Source: UBA4722 sp044221135
GTDB taxonomy: Bacteria; Pseudomonadota; Gammaproteobacteria; DSM-16500
Assembly (NCBI GenBank): GCA_044221135.1
Contig: JBGAPT010000049.1
Span: 1 to 14,686, forward strand
Length of the DNA: 14,686 bases
Direction of reading: 5' to 3'
Positions 14,679-14,686 of this stretch are shown here, piece by piece. The notes below the pieces were generated by a model that saw only the letters and a program-made list of their open reading frames with translations, was not told where the DNA came from and searched no databases. The position numbers and the translations under genes are program-made. How positions within the stretch are numbered: the stretch's first letter is position 1; the number at the start of each line of letters is the position of its first letter.

Positions 14679-14686
14679 GGAAAGAT
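14651..14686 (+). CDS. N-terminus of a probable IS5-family transposase (cut by the window edge)
   Basis: Only 12 codons are visible (MCKPKKICNWKD), with the frame open to the edge. AGGAGG (14641-14646) is 4 nt from ATG, an optimal sequence at a slightly short distance. The K-x-x-NW pattern is how IS5/IS903-group transposases begin (for example K-ITNWPAYN in IS903). With so little sequence this is suggestive only; it supports, and depends on, the IS-end match at 14549. Confidence 0.45.
   Translation, partial: MCKPKKICNWKD

Larger units (their letters stand above)
14549..14686 (+). mobile_element. Left end of a probable IS5/IS903-type insertion sequence (truncated by the window)
   Basis: GGCATTGTTGCGTGGATA at 14549 agrees at 12 of 18 positions with the IS903 terminal repeat GGCTTTGTTGAATAAATC as I remember it. 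It starts exactly where the REP palindrome ends. About 100 nt further on, a reading frame with a perfect SD begins like an IS5-family transposase. The right end and the rest of the element are beyond the window, so the family call rests on the end sequence plus 12 codons. Confidence 0.5.

Overview
The window comes from an AT-rich (roughly 40% G+C) gammaproteobacterium. The gyrA, cmk, rpsA, lapA, lapB block and the E. coli-like FadD, GyrA, S1 and DusA proteins point to the class. A small CBU_0592-type membrane protein, intergenic palindromic repeats, a thinned-out operon and a very large unrecognised coiled-coil/membrane protein suggest a host-associated member of the Legionellales (Coxiella/Rickettsiella/Aquicella/Berkiella-like). 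The order is an inference, not a proof.

Layout. Bases 1-374 hold the C-terminal end of a long-chain acyl-CoA ligase (fadD). Bases 485-3704 carry gyrA and cmk, which overlap. The serC/aroA-type genes that lie between them in many gammaproteobacteria are absent. A 251-bp gap holds a small hairpin and a 140-bp imperfect palindrome in front of rpsA (3956-5638), which ends at a clear Rho-independent terminator. A second transcription unit follows: lapA and lapB (LPS-assembly regulators, overlapping by 1 nt), dusA (tRNA dihydrouridine synthase, 4-nt overlap), a 3-TM small membrane protein (29-nt overlap) and a secreted four-cysteine protein. ihfB, usually between rpsA and lapA, is missing.

From about 8.5 kb the content is accessory. 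Two paralogous signal-peptide proteins (8502-9035 and 13884-14402) with superimposable cysteine spacing flank a convergent/divergent 1479-residue gene on the minus strand (9201-13640). That product has a helical N-terminal half, coiled coils, an Ala-rich hydrophobic stretch, a degenerate repeat region with a 102-bp DNA repeat, and a C-terminal two-helix membrane hairpin. It has no signal peptide and matches no family I recognise. A host-directed effector is plausible but unproven.

The right end has a REP-doublet-like palindrome (14420-14548). What looks like the left end of an IS5/IS903-type insertion sequence directly abuts it (14549 to the edge). The first 12 codons of its transposase follow a perfect Shine-Dalgarno that is partly buried in a nested inverted repeat.

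How the genes fit together: the left 8 kb is housekeeping (fatty-acid activation, DNA topology, CMP phosphorylation, translation, envelope LPS control, tRNA modification). The right 6 kb looks like a lineage-specific secreted/effector-type island bordered by repeats and an IS. No tRNA, rRNA or CRISPR array was seen, and no gap without a gene exceeds 300 bases.
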